From Antitrichia curtipendula (Eukaryota; Streptophyta; Bryopsida; Hypnales; Leucodontaceae), in assembly GCA_951230915.1 (NCBI GenBank), contig OX579634.1:682001-746000 (forward strand): a DNA stretch of 64,000 nt. Direction: 5' to 3'. This document shows, piece by piece, positions 45,391 to 57,514 of this stretch. The notes below the pieces were generated by a model. That model ran no database searches. It was not told the DNA's origin and saw only the letters and a program-made list of their open reading frames with translations. Numbering within the stretch: the stretch's first letter is position 1; the number at the start of each line of letters is the position of its first letter. Both the position numbers and the translations under genes were made by a program.

Positions 45391-46805
45391 TCCTAGACCG
45401 CCCATGGCCGTTTTGGGTAAAAAGAAAACTAGCTTTTGAAGTGCTATAAATCCAAATGTGACTAAGTCATAAAGATCTTGACCGTACAATCATGTAGTAC
45501 ACATGTTGTAGATGTCAGGGATCAAATTTGAAGTCATTTGACTGTGTAAATTGCATGATTATAATGTTTTAGTGTTGAAAAAGAATGCTGAAATTTTCCT
45601 AAAAACACATTTAGAGGCCAAATTTGATTTCTAAACCTAATCAAATGAAAAAACTTTAAACTACAAAGTGATTCAAAATCAGGATACAAACACATTGGTG
45701 AAAAAAAATATCATTCAATTGACTCAATGTATTTGCAAAATGACTTGCAAATGTCAAAAATAGGCAAGAAAAGTTGCAAAAAACACATCTAGGGCTGAAC
45801 CTCCTTCTACTAAAATGCTTCTCACTCATTCATAAATTCTTGGATTGATATGAAAATTTATCCACACAAACTAGACTAGTATGCGCAACTTTTACAAAAA
45901 CAGTTATTGAAAACGGACATTTTATGAAGAAGATACAAGCCGCCAAAGTTCACTATAGTCCATAAATGGCGGGATTTTGAATTTTGAATTGCTCCCAAAC
46001 ATTCAAAACAACTTGGATTGACATGAAAATTTCACCACAATTAGAGTTATTCGTAAAGTCATCCCTAGTTTGATACCCAGTTTTAAACAAGCTCTTATAC
46101 AAATTGGTGAAAGGAGGTAAAGCAACCCATATGGGATAGGTAAATGGTTGGAGTTGTAAGTAACTTGTAAGAGCTTGGAGGAGCTCAATCTTAAAATAAA
46201 TCCATATCCTTTGAGAGTTCATAAAGAACAGTGGATTTCATTATAAAAACAACCTCTCCACCCTCCATTCTCACAAATTGTCAATGTACAATTTCTTTCA
46301 CAGGTAAACTCAGGTCCAAACTTTATTAGGCACCATTTTGATGCGAAAGAAAGTTTGGTCCCAAGTTTTGTTTTGCTAGTGTTGATTGCGCGAGCTTTTT
46401 ACTTTTTCACCTGTTTTTTTACATAAAGCAGGGGTTCAAACCCCAATTTTACCTCTAAACTCAGGTTTACTTTACAAATAACTCTAATAACTAGAATTCA
46501 AGGGAAACACAACCCAACAAATTTTATTGAAATCGAGCATTGGATGAAGGAGATACAAGACCCCAAAGTTGCAGCCATGAAGTCCACTTTGGTGAATCAA
46601 ATCGAGCCTGTGAACTTTGATTGGCTTCCAGAAAATCGTTACCTCTTGGATTGATCTGAAAATTTTACCGCACAAACTAGAAGAAAGAGCGCAACTTTCC
46701 CAACAAGTTTTATTGAATTTGGACATTGGATGCAAAAGTTACAGTACTTTAAATTTAACTTAAAACTATGTGAGGACATTTTTTGTCCTCTAGGGCGGTC
46801 TAGGG
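45391..46805 (+). mobile_element. TTAA-flanked piggyBac-like MITE, family C, carrying a nested MITE
   Basis: TTAA at 45387-45390 and 46806-46809 flank the inverted ends TCCTAGACCGCCC and GGGCGGTCTAGG. The sister copy at 53855-54822 is similar end to end except that it lacks the 444-bp insert found here at 46042-46485. The right half is made of three degenerate units of about 180 bp, each starting TTGGATTGAYHTGAAAATTT, with inner phrases TTTATTGAAW and CATTGGATGMARRAG. No transposase is encoded. Confidence 0.85.
46042..46485. mobile_element. 444-bp MITE, copy 2, nested in the family C element
   Basis: Same length and almost the same sequence as 33394-33837. Ends are TAGAGTTATTCGTAAAG and TTTACAAATAACTCT. 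AAT lies on both sides (46039-46041 and 46486-46488). The uninterrupted sister element at 54503-54505 shows a single AAT at the matching point (CCACAATAAGTAGAATTC), so the insertion made a 3-bp duplication. Confidence 0.88.
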
Positions 46806-46933
46806 TTAAGCTGAAAACAAGCTCAATAATTAGTTGTAATTTACAGTGTTCAAATAAGAGCATCTACAGTAGACTCTGAAAACACCCCGCAAGCTGCAAA
46901 TTTGGACATCGATCTAGCGGTTTCCCATATGTA

Positions 46934-47309
46934 AGGTAGCCGACCTCATTCCAACCAGGGACCTATTTTCATTATATAGGTTACTCTCTTTCCAATCAGC
47001 AGGAGAAAAACAGTGATTAATTATGGCACATTTCCAGTGCAATCGTGGCGCATTACGATTGGTTGCAGTCTTGGTTGATTTTGCAATCAACTTGTGGTTG
47101 GAAATGGGAAGACCTATGTGACAAGAATAGGTCGAACAAAATCCTCAACTAAAAAATTCACAGTAATTATGTTTTGAGAAATAAAATCCTGAAAAAATAT
47201 TCAATCCCTCTAAATTCCATTTCTGTACATGAGAAAATTTCTCCACTGAATCAATCTGTGCTCCAAATATGTGTAATTGCTTATTTGGTCGGAATGAGGT
47301 TGGCTACCT
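46934..47309. mobile_element. TA-flanked AGGTAG-type MITE
   Basis: AGGTAGCCGACCTCATTCC at the left and GGAATGAGGTTGGCTACCT at the right are inverted repeats with one mismatch, bounded by TA at 46932-46933 and 47310-47311. No coding content. Confidence 0.75.
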
Positions 47310-47366
47310 TACCTTGATCCAAACTATTGTGGCATAGTTGTTGGTTCCGTTGTATTTGTTATTTAA

Positions 47367-48287
47367 CCCCTAATGTCCCATTGTCTCTTGGGGGACAAAA
47401 TGGATTTTGGGTAGGCTCCTATGGTTTCAATATTTGTCGAGATTTTCTGAAATTTTTGGTGAAGACAGAAAAACACACTAGCTTTCCAAAATAATAATTT
47501 TTATTTCAATCGATGCCCAAGAGCAACAATTATGGCACAAAAAGTCCAAATTTTAGTTTGGTGGGCAAAAAAAAAACTTAAAAAAACCTTGAAACAAAAA
47601 TTTAAATCTTCTAGTTTAGTATAGATTGTGTTTTTATCTACGTGGGAAGCTATGATTCATGCCATTTGGATTTGTTATGCAAAAGTTATGGGCAATCATA
47701 TTTTTCAGGCAATTAGAGCATCTTCTTGAAAAAATAAGTTGTTGGAAGCGTTTCTAAATTCAATTTTCACATTTTTTCAAAAAAAGAAGTTTTACAAGGT
47801 TAAGATTTCTTGCTAGAACAATCTCATTGTTTAGATTTGTGTGTTTCAATTCCATCTTAGAGTTATTGATAGTTTAGTTTTCCCTTCAATCTTGAACCTA
47901 CTTTTACTTTAAGAAAATTTAATGAATGAAAGAAAGTGTTGTTTTTTAGAATTTTTTTCTTAAGACTCTCAATTCAATCTTTCATTATATAAAATTAGAA
48001 ATTCAAAAGTAGTAGAGCAAAAATATGAATTTAAGAAGGTTCAAAGTAAAAAAATGTAATTGAGCAATGTGCAAAAATATTTGTTTCCTTCACTTTAAAT
48101 GTAAATATCTTCCAATCCGCATGGTTAAAGGTTTTGAAATTTATTCCACAAATCTCATACTAATCTAGTATAAGATCCTACGGTTAAATATACAAAAAAT
48201 ATTTTTTGAAAATATTTTTTGCTCTTTGTTATAGAAATGGCAGTTTTGAATGTTTTTTGATGGAAAAAGGCCTTTGGACTTCAAGGG
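47367..48287 (+). mobile_element. TTAA-flanked piggyBac-like MITE, family A
   Basis: TTAA lies at 47363-47366 and 48288-48291. The ends are CCCCTAATGTCCC and CTTCAAGGG. The interior matches 9738-10476 over most of its length (GACAAAATGGATTTTGGG, GGCCTTTGG near the right end). No transposase. Confidence 0.75.
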
Positions 48288-48532
48288 TTAAAAAAATTAA
48301 CATAAAAAAATATAAAATATCTAAAAAAAAGCTCAAAAATATTTCCACCGAGGGTTGCCTTCTATTTATAATATTCAAGAGCTGTGAGAGCAGCTGCCTT
48401 CCCTCTGACGGAATGATGTGGAATATTCCATACCCAACATTAGCTAATAAGCCACGCGTCAATAATGTCAGACTTCTGCTCAGTGCCAAGGTCATGACTG
48501 CACAATCGGGTTACTGGGGTGGTATGAGGTAG

Positions 48533-49381
48533 AACAAAATATACAAACAAATAATTATAAAGATAGATGGTCTGTCAAAACCCAAAAAATTCATGAAGTG
48601 TTATACCAATGAAATCTAAACATTTGCCATCAGTAACTTTTTTTGATTTTTTTTAGGAAAGAGAAGCTCTCTATGTACATATGGGGTGGTAGGAGGTAGA
48701 ACAACCCATGTGGGATATGTAATTTAGAGTTTGTAATTTCTCAACCGTTCATAGTGAAGTCTTAAATAGGAATTGTGTTAAAACTATAATTTCAGACCTC
48801 ATTTAGGCATAGTAAAATAACTTTTTCCAAAATACTCTGAACTAAAATAAGTTGGAGAATCAAGTTAAATTTCATCTCCAAATACCCGTTTGAGATTTAG
48901 ATCTTCCACTCAAAAGTTCTAGACAAATTTCATAGAGGGGTTTGAAAGGATTTTTTTTTGACATTTTCATACATCCTCTCTGAAATTTGTCCATAACTTT
49001 TGAGTGGAAGATCTAAATCTAAAAAGGATTTTTGGAGATGAAACTTAGCTTGATTACACATCTTTTTTTAGTTCAAATTCTTTTGAAGAAAGGTATTCCA
49101 CTATGCCTAAATGAGGTTTGAAATTATAATTTTAACACAATTCCTACTTTAGACTTAACTATGAGCGGTTGAGAAATTACAAACTCTAAATTACATATCC
49201 CACATGGGTTGTTCTATCTCCTACCACCCCAAGTGTACATAAAGAGCTTCTCTTTTCAACATAAACTCAGAATAAGTTATTGGTGACAAATGGTTAGATT
49301 TCATTGGTATAATACTCAAAAAATTCTTTAGATTTTGACAGACCATCTATCTCTATAATTATTTGTTTGTATATTTTGTCC
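48533..49381. repeat. Near-perfect 0.85-kb palindrome
   Basis: GAACAAAATATACAAACAAA at 48533 pairs with TTTGTTTGTATATTTTGTCC ending at 49381. The arms continue to match inward (GATAGATGGTCTGTC, GGTGGTAGGAGGTAGAACAAC, ACTCAAAAGTTCTAGACAAA with their inverses). The centre is near 48957, with a short spacer. Arms have a handful of mismatches and small indels. It encodes nothing. It may be a fold-back transposon or an inverted duplication. Confidence 0.85.
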
Positions 49382-50056
49382 TAAAATTAGCCAGAAAAAT
49401 AGATCGCACCATAAATGTACTGCCATTGTCTCGGTCCTGAAGCTTACATTAATAATATGTGGATGCATTTTGTGGATGAAGAATTCAGAGAGGCAAAGGC
49501 AGCCTCTCTGAAAGCTCTTGAATGTTATGTTCTCTGTATTGTTTCCCTTAACAATGGAAATTGTCCATATTTCAAGAAAAAAATCAAAACATTAGACGAC
49601 ATTTGAGGTCAACGGAAGACCGCAAGTTCCCAACGTGTTCCCAAAATGGGAACTCTGCCACATGCGCAGTCTGACATGGTCGCGACTGTGCAACGTCAGA
49701 AGAAGAAAAATAAAATTTTATAAAATTTTAAAAATTTTAAAAATTTTAAAATTTTAATTTTTTTTTACATTCTGACTGTTCCCAGCAACAAAAACAGTCC
49801 TAAAATGACCCTTTGGAGGTCTTAAATCTCTTCTATTGTATTGTGGCATACCTTAGCCCCTGATGCTCTTATTCCAGTTATTTGCTATGCTGTAGCTAAA
49901 CAATGACTAACTCATTCAAAAAATAAATGAGTAAATTTATTATAGTGACTAATAAAACTGAGTAAAAATCTGAAATGGTTTCATTCAAACCACCATACCA
50001 TAACCATCAATGCACAAAATTTGAAATCAGATATAAAAAAGATGTAGTGTGCAACA
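49382..50056. other. Intergenic, repeat fragment
   Basis: At about 49490-49535 the sequence GGCAGCCTCTCTGAAAGCTC followed by TTGAATGTTATG repeats a phrase found at about 45320-45352. It is followed by a GC-richer short stretch and then AAAATTTTAAAA-type simple sequence near 49715-49770. Confidence 0.5.
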
Positions 50057-50058
50057 TA

Positions 50059-50330
50059 AAGTGGGTACACCCAAAATCGCCACTTTTTGCTACTGAGCCT
50101 AGTTACTACTATTAGACTGGTCAAATTTTCATATATTCTTGTTGGCAAGTGAAAGGAGGTTCCAACGTACCAGAGAACGTGGCATTTGGACACCGGATGC
50201 AAAAGGAATTAAGGGTTAAAGTTTGTTTCTAAAAGCGCTCCATCCAAATAAGTGCATAACTGATTTTGGAAATGTACACAACCTGTAGATGGCACTTTAA
50301 GGCCAGGTGCCATTTTTGGGGTGCCTACCT
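50059..50330. mobile_element. TA-flanked AGGTAG-type MITE, divergent
   Basis: AAGTGGGTACACCCAAAATCG at the left and ATTTTTGGGGTGCCTACCT at the right are imperfect inverted repeats, flanked by TA at 50057-50058 and 50331-50332. Confidence 0.5.
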
Positions 50331-51122
50331 TACCACACATTACCATGGAAGTTGAAGAAAAAATTAGTTGTGATTTCAAAAAAATTTAATTTCAAAGTTA
50401 GCCATGTCTTAAACTTGGTTTGTTCACCATGATCTAAAATTACTTTATCTTTTGTCAATTTTTTCTTAGAACTTCAAAAAAACTTTTTGTGCCTTAGCAT
50501 GTTGGTATACATCATTTTAAATTGTTGTACACAAAAAATTGAAGGAAATTGACATTTATAGAAATTAAAATATCAACAATTTGACAAACATGCAAATGAT
50601 GTTGGTTCTCACAATGTTTGAATTTTTTTTGGAATTGAGAGCATGGGATAGCATTAGCCATTGTAAAGAGAGTATAGGTTGCAATATTGACCATTGTTAA
50701 ATCTTAGTGCCCTTGCATTTGAAATATTTGTTGAAACGGACAATGCATTCAATTTTATATTTTATAGCTATATAATGTATTTTTAGGTTCATTTTTTGGT
50801 ATGGAGATTAGAGTTCATGATGCACATAATCAATCCAAAAAATTCAAAATAAATAAATTATTATGGTCTGTTTCATCAAAAACTGAATTTTTTTGGAAAG
50901 CCAATGTAATTTTTGGTAATTTTTAGTTTTTTTTGGATGAAAAGCTAGTGTAATAATTTGTTCCAACTGAAGTGGGAACATACCCTTAGAGTCTTACTTA
51001 ACAGCTGAAACATTTCATTGCAGTTTCTTCACCAATTAACATCTCACAGTTTTTTCCTTCATTGCCTTACACAAAATCTCCAATTATGACACAAACATCT
51101 TCTTCACCTCAGCAGTACACTA

Positions 51123-51980
51123 AGGTAGGAGGCTGTTAAAGCAACCCTTTGAGAGCTGATTGCATTTTTAGGGAAGCTAAACTCCTTGAAACAATTTTCA
51201 GTAAATTTTAATAGGAAAAAAAATGCAATTGGCATCTAATCCAAGTCGTTTCATATTTTTTGGACCTTCGTGGAATTAAGGTAAACCTGCCTATGACAGG
51301 CAGAATGATTGATTTGTTGTATTGTCATTAGCAAAAATAATCAAATTTTTTTCCATACAAAGACACATGTGAGAAATGAAGAAAGCAACTGAAATTTTAT
51401 TTTTTGGATAAAATATGAGTTTTTTGTGAATTTTTGAAGTGTACTGTCCAGTAAGCCCAAAAGAGTTTGTAGACTACCCCAAATCAGCAGAAAATTGTTT
51501 CCATGATGGTCATCTTCCCACCTAAAACAGTCATAACATTTTCTAAGACGGCTACAAGACTTTCTAACATGGACATGACATGAAGAAATAAAAAAACTAC
51601 TTTTTACTACCAGTTTTAGACTAGATTGGTGTAAGTGTTCATAACAGTTACTATTAACTTCATAACCATATCCCAAGGCTTTGATAACAACTACAAATCA
51701 ACCTTATGCAGTCTTCATCCCATTTTTAAGAAAAAGTTTCTGATAGATTGATAAAAGACTGTAATGGGGGGGTTCAGTAGGTGCCTGTCATGGGTGGTTT
51801 GCCTGTCATAGGCAGGTTTACCTTAGTTACAAATTTTTGAAGTTGAAATGCAGTGATTTCTAAAAGCGACCTCCTCTTGAAATGTACAATGTTGGTACAT
51901 TGAAGAAAGTAAAATGTACCTCTGTGTTAGAGGTAGAGGTCGCTTTTTTAGAGACAGGTCGCTTTTAGAGACCCCTACCT
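51123..51980. mobile_element. TA-flanked AGGTAG-type MITE interrupted by another
   Basis: AGGTAGGAGGCTGTTAAAGC at the left and GCTTTTAGAGACCCCTACCT at the right, flanked by TA at 51121-51122 and 51981-51982. A second element of the same group (51279-51823) sits inside. Confidence 0.65.
51279..51823. mobile_element. TA-flanked MITE nested in 51123-51980
   Basis: AGGTAAACCTGCCTATGACA at the left has its perfect inverse TGTCATAGGCAGGTTTACCT at the right, flanked by TA at 51277-51278 and 51824-51825. Smaller inverted repeats (GGACCTTCG, CTGTCATGGG) lie near the ends. Confidence 0.78.
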
Positions 51981-51984
51981 TAAC

Positions 51985-52745
51985 ACACAAACTTCACCAT
52001 TTAATCTCATGCACGAACTCACACTAAAGAGAAAAATACACAGCCTGATTTGGTTTGGACACACATTCGACACTCTTCGACAATGGGTGAAGATAAGTTG
52101 GAAAATGCATAACCTAATAGCAAACAAAACGGCAGTTACCGATTTGATTGAAGACCACCTAACTACTCCGCAAACCTAACCGCAACTTGACCTGCCTCCA
52201 AATCCACTTTGCACACACTAACTAAACTACCAACCTAGCATCCCTGCCACCTGAACTCACTTGAGTTCAATTCCAACTTAAAAAACTCGGCAAAAATCAC
52301 TTCCAAACTGGTTAAATAACGTCCCAAAATTACCAAATTGGAAACAAAACTTAGAAATAACATGCCAAACTGAGATAAACACATCCTCAAACATACATCA
52401 AAAAACTCAAAATTTCACACCAACAAGGACATGTACAGTTTTAAATTTTTTTTATTTTATAAAATGGCTTTAAAATTATCTATATTTTCTAATTTGGTTA
52501 TTATTGATGATTGATTATTTAATTGCACGCTCCGGAGAACCAGATTGCTGGGGGTTTGAAGTGTTGGATTTTTAAATACTATTGTGATGTTCATAGTAAT
52601 ATCCAAAAGATGTTTGCATCTTTTGGATACATAGTATTAGACAAATTTCTTTCTCTTTTAACTGACATCGTTTTTATACAAAAAATTAAAATAATTAAAA
52701 TAAAAAAACTAGGCAGATGGCTCAACATTCAAGTCATATGCCTTG
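51985..52745. other. Intergenic, no gene seen
   Basis: AT- and AC-rich sequence with no supported ORF. Confidence 0.4.
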
Positions 52746-52749
52746 CTTA

Positions 52750-53727
52750 AGGTAGAAGCACCAATTGTCAACTACGCCCAGTAACCAACTTGTAGGGTGT
52801 GCTATTTTCAACCTGAAGCTAGAACTCAAGCTTAGAATGTAATTTTTTTATCCTTATCAAAGTTGGGACTAGTAAGGTTATGACACATGATCCAAAGTGG
52901 TGAGCAAGAAAGTAGCAAGTAGTTCTCAAGTGATCGGAATTGGATGACTCTAGCACCTAAACGTCCAAAGCCTTCTTCAAAATTGACAATTTGGAAAAAA
53001 CTATCATAAAATACTATTTGGAAGAATATTTTGGAATTCATATACAAATAGAAGCTGTAGATTTTGAGTCTTTGATTCCATCCGTATGGTTAGATTCACC
53101 AAGGCTATTACCAATAATTTTTATAAAATTTTATAAAATTTTTTAGAATTTTTTTAGAATTCCTTCTAAATTTGATTACTACCAAAATATTACTTTTTTT
53201 TAAGAGAATTTTTTTTGAATGCATTTGCAATGAGGTTCTCTTAACATGGTAATTTTTTGAAATTTTTGTGTTTTTAAAATCTATGTCCTCATTTTTGCAA
53301 ATCTAGTTTTGAACTAGTCAATGCAATTTTGGCTTGGTCAACCACTTGACATTCTTCCACATTTATAATTTTATAAAAATGTGTACTCTAATAACACCAT
53401 ATCCAACATGTAGATAGGACAACAACTTTATAAAGTATCTCCACAAATTAGGATGACTTTCATCCAAGTAGAATGAGAAAGAACCAAGTGTTTCAATTGT
53501 CCAGAAACTAAATGTTGGAGCAATTAGAGGCTAGACACTGGCTATTGGTCAAGAGTACTTTTTGGCTCCTAAAATTCACAGTAACTTCAATTTCAGAAAT
53601 AAAACCCTAAATAATTTAGAATCCCTATAGTTCCTATTTTCCTACATGGCAAAAAATTCCATCACCTCATATTCCTCATCATCTACTCCAAAATCGCTTA
53701 AATGACCCACTATTGGTGCTTCTACCT
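52750..53727. mobile_element. TA-flanked AGGTAG-type MITE
   Basis: AGGTAGAAGCACCAATTGTC at the left and CACTATTGGTGCTTCTACCT at the right, flanked by TA at 52748-52749 and 53728-53729. Inside, GGTTATGACACATGATCC and AACCAACTTGTAGGG are shared with the element at 56529-56942. Confidence 0.72.
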
Positions 53728-53854
53728 TATTCCTGAAGGACTAGCCTGCTAAATTTGGCAACATAGGAATTTTAGGCAGGTATGTGTGACCGGAGATTTC
53801 CATATTTTTGGCCCAAATTTTAATAGAAGGTGTAGATGAGTAAAATATCTTTAA

Positions 53855-54822
53855 CCCTAGACCGCCCATGGCCGATTTGGGTGAAAAACAGTGTAGTTTT
53901 TGAAGTGCTATAAATCTAAATGTGACTAAGTTATACAGATCTTAACCGTACAATCATGTAGTACACATGTTGTAGATGTCATGGATCAAATTTGAAGTCA
54001 TTTGACCGCATAGATTGCAAGATTATAATGTTTTAGTGTTGAAAAAGAATGCTGAAATTTTCCTAAAAACACATTTAGAGGCCAAATTTGATCTCTAAAC
54101 CTAATCAAATGAAAAAACTTTAAACTACAAAGTGATTCAAAACCAACATGCAAATGCATTGGTGAAAAAAAATTTCATTCAATTGACTCAATGTGTTTGC
54201 AAAATGACTTGCAAATGTCAAAAATAGGCAAGAAAAGTTGCAAAAAACACATCTACAGCTGAACCTCCTTCTAATAGAATGCTTCTCAGTCATTGGAAAC
54301 TTCTTCGATTGATGTGAAATTTTAGCCACACTAACTAGACTAGTATGCGCTACTTCCCCCCAAAAAATTATTGAAATCAGACACTATATGAGGAAGATAC
54401 AAGCCGCCAAAGTTCATTGTAGTTGCAAAATGACGGGATTATGAATTTTGAATTGCTCCCAAACATTCCAAACAACTTGTATTGACATGAAAATTTCCCC
54501 ACAATAAGTAGAATTCAAGGGGATTTTAACCCACCAAATTTTATTGAAATCAAACATTGGATGAAGGAGATACAAGCCCCCAAAGTTGCAGCCATGAAGT
54601 GCACTTTGGTGAATCAAATTGAGCTTGTGAACTTCGATTGGCTTTCATAAAATCATTACCTATTATATTTATTTGAAAATTTTACCACACAAACTAGAAG
54701 AAAAGTTGCAAATTCTCCAACAAGTTTTATTGCATTTGGACATCGGATGCAAAAGTTACAGTACTTTGAATTTAACTTAAAACTATGTGAAGACACTTTC
54801 TGTCCTCTTGGGCGGTCTAGGG
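53855..54822 (+). mobile_element. TTAA-flanked piggyBac-like MITE, family C, uninterrupted copy
   Basis: TTAA at 53851-53854 and 54823-54826 flank CCCTAGACCGCCC and its perfect inverse GGGCGGTCTAGGG. CCCTAG next to TTAA is the classic piggyBac terminus. The interior has the same degenerate units of about 180 bp as the copy at 45391-46805 and preserves the empty AAT site at 54503-54505. Confidence 0.87.
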
Positions 54823-54826
54823 TTAA

Positions 54827-55609
54827 TGTCTACTAAAATTTAGGGTATTTGGAAATATGAGTCAAAAGTTATGACCTAACATGTGTTGTTGTTTTCATAA
54901 ATGGGCAATTTGGGCAGATTTTTAAAAATCAATTTTTTTCAGAAATACAAATTTGAAACCGGTTTTCTAGAGTTATATATATGTGGAAAGCTTTGAATCA
55001 TTCCATTTTGATCTATGAATCTAAAGTTATGAGGAGTTTTAGTTTTGGGGCAATTATAGATTCTCAACTCTAAAATAAACTTTGAAGTCTTTTATTTAAC
55101 TCAATTTTCAATATTTTTTGAAACAAATAATCATAGGATGTAGATTGTTTATTACAACATTGCAACTATTGGGATTGTCATTTTTTAATTCCATAATAAA
55201 ATTCTTAACAATTTAGTATTTTAAATCATTCTCTACTTCTTTCTACTTACTATTTTTTCTTATATGTTATAAAATTCCAAATGACTTAAAAATTTTCAAG
55301 CATGTAGCCAACTTGCCTTTAAGAATGAATCCAAGGAAGCACCACCATTTGGGACATTCTTATATACGAATGTGAGCTTGTGAAGTGAAGCTGCCACGTT
55401 TTTTTCAAGGTCAAAAAAAAGATTTTTGAGAATTCAAAAGCCCATATCTTGCAATCCACGCAGTGGAAATTTCTGAAATTTTTCCACATACTACAAGATC
55501 CTATGATTACATGTGCATAAAAATGTTTTTTGTCTAGCATTTGGTACTTGTACTAAAAATGGTAGTTTTGGAGCATTTTGGGTGAAAACGTACTTAAGGA
55601 ACCGAGGGA
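54827..55609 (+). mobile_element. TTAA-type MITE, family B, one end lost
   Basis: This is a reversed copy of 13134-14078. Its right end, GGAACCGAGGGA, meets TTAA at 55610-55613, but the left end has diverged or been lost where it meets the family C element. Shared words include CAAAGTTTATT, GTAGATTGTTTATTACAACATTG and GGAATGATT in reverse. The left boundary is approximate. Confidence 0.6.
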
Positions 55610-55613
55610 TTAA

Positions 55614-56525
55614 CAAGAGTAGGAATAGGGCCTGTACAATTTTTTGTATGAAGATGTTATAGAGTTTTTAGAAAATTTTAAAGGAATTTTTGAATTTGTG
55701 CATGTTTTTTCCTAATTGTTTTTCTAAATCTACAATATTCTTTTGCTATAGACACTGAATTTTTGTAAGATATACATTTTGATAACAATTTCATCTTGAA
55801 CGAGCGATTGTGATCAAGGCAATTGCATTGAGACTAATTTTGATCAGGAGTTTGGGTCATCAATGGTCTAGCATGTTGGCAAAGAGGAAGAGCATCTCAC
55901 TTGCATTCATGTTTATGAATGCAGCACGTAAGGTAGAACAGTCCATTGCAGTCAAAAGACCCATAGTAGACACTTAGGGGTTGACCCTATGACGGGAGGG
56001 CGAATAAATGAGATTTGGGCCACAATCAATGTCTTAGTTGACAGTAATGAAGTGATTAGTGACTTCAATAGGAACTTCCAACTTTTTATTGCAAATTCAT
56101 TATTGGAAGTGACTTTCTTAGACCTTCCATGTTCAAAAATATTTTTACTATCACACACTACAACTTTCATATATCCTATTTTTGGACTTTGTCCATGATA
56201 CTTATGGTATAGTTCTTTGAATGAAAACATTTCAGATTTGTACTCAATTTTGTTGATAATTGTAGCGATAGCAAAAATTTCGAATTTGAATTTTTTTATT
56301 AAAAAAAAGAAAGACAACAATCATAATGAGGAGTTTAGAGTGTAGAGATGGGGCAAGGCTCTTTGGCCATCCCATAAGTCAGTAGGGATCTAAAGAGTCA
56401 CAATGCCTGGATTGCAAACAGTGCTTGACAAGCCTTGTTTTCCGTAGGAATTTGACCGCCTTGTGGTGGCAATGGTCTTCCAAGGAAAGACTCTTTATCA
56501 TCCTTTAGACAATAATTGCATCATT
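55614..56525. other. Intergenic, no gene seen
   Basis: AT-rich. A CACGTAAGGTAGAACAG motif at about 55926 resembles the left end of an AGGTAG MITE, but no partner end was found. Opposing short ORFs at 55952-56320 and 55989-56198 have no domain. Confidence 0.4.
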
Positions 56526-56528
56526 CAA

Positions 56529-56942
56529 GGTTAAGATTGAGGCATCAATTCTCAACCACGCCCAATATCCAACTTGTAGGGGTGTAGTGTTTATGACCTA
56601 AACTTGGAATGTGTTTTTTGGAGGTTTTCCAAGGTTGGGACTAATAAGGTTATGACACGTGTCCGAAGTAGTGAATACGAAAGTAGAAAGTAGTGAGCAA
56701 GAAGGTAGTTTTTGAATGATCATAATTGGAAGACTGTAGACATTGGTTATTCATAAAGTACATTTTTTGGCTTCCAAAATTCATAGTAATTTCAATTTGG
56801 GGGATAAAATTCTTTAAGAAAATTGCTATCCCCATACTTCCTATCTTCTTACATGGGAAAAAATTTCCACCACCTCATACCGCTCACCATCTCCTTCCAA
56901 AATTTGCTCAAATGATTGGCCAATGGTGCCTCAACCTCCAGA
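56529..56942. mobile_element. Relative of the 52750 MITE, shortened
   Basis: AAGGTTAAGATTGAGGCATC at the left and TGGTGCCTCAACCTCC at the right are inverted repeats. GGTTATGACACGTGTCC and CCAACTTGTAGGGGTG are shared with 52750-53727. Ends have diverged and no exact target duplication is seen. Confidence 0.5.
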
Positions 56943-57514
56943 TAACTCAATTTCCTCGACTAATTCATTTTCAATTAAAAAAATGAATAAAAATAAAGAC
57001 CAGTGAGTCGCCGTCAATCGGTCCCAAGCCACTAAAACGTGGTGACTGACAGTCCTGCTCTTCTCAACAACTTCCGACAAGGTCTCTGGCAAGGTCAGTT
57101 ACGGGAGGCAAGGGAGGCGTTGGGCAACACTGACCGGCAACTGACTTCAGTCCAATCAATGATACGGACTGCAGGTCATGCGACTTGGCTTGCTGTACTG
57201 TACGGTGGAAGCAACCCAGAACCGTCAATGTAAGCAATTGAAAAGTACTGTTTTCTCAAAAAAATAATATTTTTGTAGTCCTGTATTAGCAATTGAAAAT
57301 CATGAATTTTAAAAAACAGAAAAATAAAAAAGTTCAGGGATGGTATGAATTTTCAAATTGGAATCTCCATAGACTTGTCCATTGAAAGCATGGATCTAAA
57401 ACCAAAATTTGACGAAACTTGAAGTCAATCGATCAATCATTGTTAAGTAAGGATTGACGGTTTAATGACGCTTTTCAAGGGCACTTTATAGAAGTCTAGG
57501 AATGGTATGTTTGA

